A stretch of DNA of 64,000 nt, from the NCBI GenBank assembly GCA_017506865.1, contig JAFCMP010000101.1, forward strand, positions 682,001-746,000, read 5' to 3'. The translations under genes were made by a program, and so were the position numbers. Below are positions 46,187 to 64,000 of the stretch, in pieces. Positions within the stretch are counted from its first letter, which is position 1, and each line of letters opens with the position of its first letter. A model generated the notes under the pieces. The model saw only the letters and a program-made list of their open reading frames with translations. It did not search any database and was not told the origin of the DNA. This DNA is from Tribonema minus. Its lineage: Eukaryota > Sar > Xanthophyceae > Tribonematales > Tribonemataceae.

Positions 46187-48404
46187 GGCCTTGGTGCTTT
46201 GTAAACACTGCAGGACTACCCAGACAAACTTCTAGTCGACAAAGTCACATCCACCTTCTCACACTCTACATGATCTCGCTGCACCAACAGGCACTATGAT
46301 GTCGGCTGTTCTTACAGACAGACCAAATTGTGTTCCCACAATTCGCTCGTGCACACTGTCTGAGTGTGACTGTCGTGATGGTCAGAGGAGCCGTTCGTCC
46401 CGCAAAACACACCTTGCGTACACTCATGACCAATGACGCTGACAATGACTGAGCTACATCAGCAAATACCGTGTGCAGGGGCTTACCTCGCTGATAGCCA
46501 CCCCAATCACCGCTCCAACCAGCCCCGACCCCACCGTCACGATTGCCTTCCCCTTGGCGCTCTGCGAGTACACCACCACCATGTCCGGCGCCTCATATTC
46601 TACCTCCGCATCCTCCTCCTCTTCAAAAAAGTCTCCCGCATCGTTGAAGCGCGCGGGCCGCCGCGCCTGCTGCTGTCGTCTGCGGTAGGGGCAACGCAAG
46701 CAGAGGTAACAGGAGTAAATACGCGCAGGGGGCAGCTGTCATAGCAGCGGTGGCGGAGGCTGCAGCGGCGGCGGCAGTCGTAGCAGTGGGCGGAAGCCGC
46801 GGCTGCTGCTGTTGCCTGCGGCAGCGGCAACGCAAGCAGAGATAACACGGGTGTATGGGCAACGGCAGCAGTGATAGCAGCAGCAGCGTCGGCAGCGGTG
46901 GCGGCTCGGCGGAGACAGGGCGGCAGCAGCGGCATCAGCAGCGGCGGCGGCATCAGCGGTGACGACAGTCGCAGTCGCAGCAGTGGGGCGGAAGCAGTGA
47001 CTGGTGCAGCGGAGCCATGGTGCAATCAGAGCAGCGTTCTGGACATGGCGCTCTTGAGAGGAGGGGGGCCTGACGCTAACGGAGCAGCGTGTGCGGATGA
47101 TAGCGTAATGGATTTCTGGTATGCTACACATGTGCCATGTCGACGGCATGCACCCACTGTGCATGCGCCTGCCACATGCCCTCAGCAGCAGCGATGTGGG
47201 GCCATAGCAACGCATGTTTCAGCACTGAACACCCCGGCCCATGCTTGCACCCGTGCGTGCTCTGCACACAAATGAAGAAGTTGAAGTTACCTGCCGCGTC
47301 GTGATGCCGGCGGCGGTGGCGGCGGCGGCGCCGACGGCGCAAAGTCCCCCCAGTCGTCCTCAAAATCTGCGTACTGCGGGGGAGCCCCCTCGTAGGCTGC
47401 AGGGGAACTGTACTGCTGGTCAAAATCGTCGCCCCTGTTGTACTGCGGCGGCGGTGGCGGCGTTCCCCTGCCGATGCCTCTGGCAGTGGGCTTCCAGCTG
47501 TTATCGCCTGCGGGGTGGCAGGGGGCGCAGGGAGGCGGTGCAACCGTTGCGGTGCTGTGATGTGCAGCTAGCAGCGTAGGGGCTGCTGGGCATATGAGTG
47601 TGGAACGTCTGATACTCGCTGGCTGATGCTCTCTGAAGCACGCGAGGATGCCTGGGAATGCACGGCCGGCAGCGCAACCTGCATGGGTTTTGCTGTTGTC
47701 GGCGTTGGTGCACTAGATCAGAACATAAGATGATACATGTGAAGCACATTATGGGCGGATACAAGTGCCGCAGTTGTTGTCGCAGCGCAGGCACTTGCTA
47801 GTCGCTCGTATCATGAAGGAAGTGTTCTAGATGCCGTTCAGTGCATTTGACATCAATACATCCGTATAAGCAACTGTGTATGGTGCTGCTGACATGCATC
47901 GTACTTTATGTTGCTTTGTGCAACGAGTTCTACAGTGATCACCTGCTACGATGGCAGTGTGACATAGTGATGTTCACGAGCTGCCGATTTCAAGAGCTGG
48001 CACAGCATGCAGGATGACCACAATGCAGCAACTATGACTGGCATGAATGTAAAGCACGCAGAACATACGTCAATTACTGCCAATCTCAGATCCAGGTGGA
48101 TCGCAGTGCCGCATCGGGTGCCCCTGGCGGCACACACAGAGGTATGATGCTGACTTCACGCAAGCAGCCAATCTGGCAGCATTGATATTGCATGCAAAGC
48201 AACAGAATGGCACCGCCAAAGCGAGCAGCAGCAGCATGCGACAGATAGAGCACGGTGTCCTCCTCATGCATACAACAAATTTCTCGTACCTGCGTCCCAC
48301 CAGTCGGATTCCGCAGCACCAACGCCAGCAGCTGCTGCTGCAGCCAGCCCCAGGCTCGCCAAGGCTCGCCGGCGGCCGCCCATCCCAGCTGTCAAACTGC
48401 TCAT
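43011..48404 (-). CDS. Multi-span membrane protein with signal peptide (425 aa, 7 exons)
   Basis: Exons on the minus strand: 48404-48290, 47507-47291, 46679-46487, 45327-45152, 44579-44414, 44069-43839 and 43190-43011. All seven join in matching phase and total 1,278 nt. The N-terminus has a basic then Ala-rich hydrophobic stretch (RRRALASLGLAAAAAAGVGA), a likely signal peptide. Then comes a Pro/Tyr/Asp-rich low-complexity region (PPPPPQYNRGDDFDQQ), an acidic patch, and several hydrophobic segments: AIVTVGSGLVGAVIGVAI, MALAGLFLGLMLSIARGAFG, MKALLAMAFMGGMAGYFG and VLGALATAGCAAYATTL. The C-terminal region is soluble and basic (AFWDKKYQ, then VTRKATDIVSTAVAKAKSS). An endomembrane or plastid-envelope location is likely. 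I do not recognise the family. The exact C-terminus depends on a 10-nt C/G tract at about 43062-43071. It is divergent from the TPR/IQ gene. Confidence 0.75.
43523..43895 (-). repeat. Three tandem copies of an exon end plus donor
   Basis: The sequence CACCTGATACTTCTTGTCCC, which is the donor and exon end of exon 6 of the membrane gene read from the other strand, occurs at 43836 (the real boundary), 43675, and 43526 (one change). Each copy keeps the adjacent CAGAAGGCGAG. Units are about 161 and 149 bp. The two downstream copies fall in the intron and carry only degraded coding. Confidence 0.85.
46156..46184. repeat. Poly-C tract, 29 bases
   Basis: An uninterrupted run of 29 C residues lies in an intron of the membrane-protein gene, so on its coding strand it is a G run. 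Length is probably unstable and may be misassembled. Confidence 0.9.
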
Positions 48405-48594
48405 TGGCACGTGGCAGGCTCTGAGCTCAAGAATCATTGTAACTGCCAACGAGGTTTGAAGTGTTGAGTGCACGAAGCCGCGCTGTGAGCAGGAGGCATG
48501 TCTTTCACGCGAATTGCAATACTGCGGTAGTTTGGATCGGCGTCTAGTTGTCACCAGGTGGCGGCGTGCAGCTGCCCGGGTTGGCGGCGCAGCT
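48405..48594. promoter_or_regulatory. Divergent upstream region, membrane gene and TPR/IQ gene
   Basis: Only 190 bp separate the proposed start codons of the two divergent genes, so their promoters and 5' leaders overlap or are shared. No TATA box is evident. If either gene has an unseen upstream exon the region would be shorter or displaced. Confidence 0.4.
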
Positions 48595-63873
<15,279 letters not shown>

Positions 63874-64000
63874 GTGAGTCATTCAATTACCCTTGAGGTT
63901 GGTTTGAAACTTCAAATAACGTGTGCTCGCCAGGTCCTCTTGCAAGGGGCTCACAGGTGTGATTCGCAGACTGGGACTGAGCGGAAGTACTAGTGCTTGA
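63874..64000. other. Start of the next intron of the TPR/IQ gene
   Basis: The GTGAGT donor at 63874 opens an intron. A candidate acceptor lies near 63934 (GCTCGCCAG), but the following frame is too short in this window to judge. Confidence 0.4.

Overview
The window is nuclear DNA of a eukaryote. Protein-coding genes are split by many GT-AG introns, there are long CA/TG microsatellites and short TTAGGG-type arrays, and no operons, CRISPR arrays or recognisable RNA genes. The F-box-plus-ankyrin proteins, with repeats of the form GHLEVLQWARANGCPWD, and an RNA-binding-type LINE carrying an OTU protease domain suggest an alga, most likely a photosynthetic stramenopile (brown or yellow-green relative). 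That placement is inference from family style, not from a search.

Layout. 1-3.4 kb: no gene, but a 0.25-kb imperfect inverted repeat. 3.4-5.4 kb: an intronless 656-residue F-box/ankyrin-like protein. 6.7-12.0 kb: two paralogous secreted SGNH-hydrolase-like proteins arranged head to head over a 272-bp shared upstream region; exon joins were reconstructed by matching the two paralogues. 13.5-30.7 kb: a multi-exon gene of unknown function whose introns hold a full-length 9-kb LINE with one 2,950-codon frame (OTU protease, Zn fingers, reverse transcriptase, restriction-like endonuclease) and a hAT-type MITE with an 8-bp target duplication. 30.7-38.4 kb: degraded LINE-like repeats, an orphan exon and a second F-box/ankyrin gene (+) with one frameshift. 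38.4-42.0 kb: a four-exon F-box/ankyrin gene (-). 43.0-48.4 kb: a seven-exon membrane protein gene (-). 48.6-64 kb: a very large TPR plus IQ-motif gene (+), divergent from the membrane gene over 190 bp and running off the right edge.

The most unusual structural signal is that many exon/intron boundaries, both donors and acceptors, in the right half are locally duplicated in tandem (units of about 85-380 bp, often 145-190 bp), leaving two or three look-alike splice sites, only one of which continues a consistent reading frame. This resembles the tandem-duplication model of intron gain caught in several stages. A second theme is the modular coding of single IQ motifs by phase-0 exons of 69-72 nt. 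All exon coordinates come from reading frame, phase and splice consensus by eye; none is backed by transcript data.
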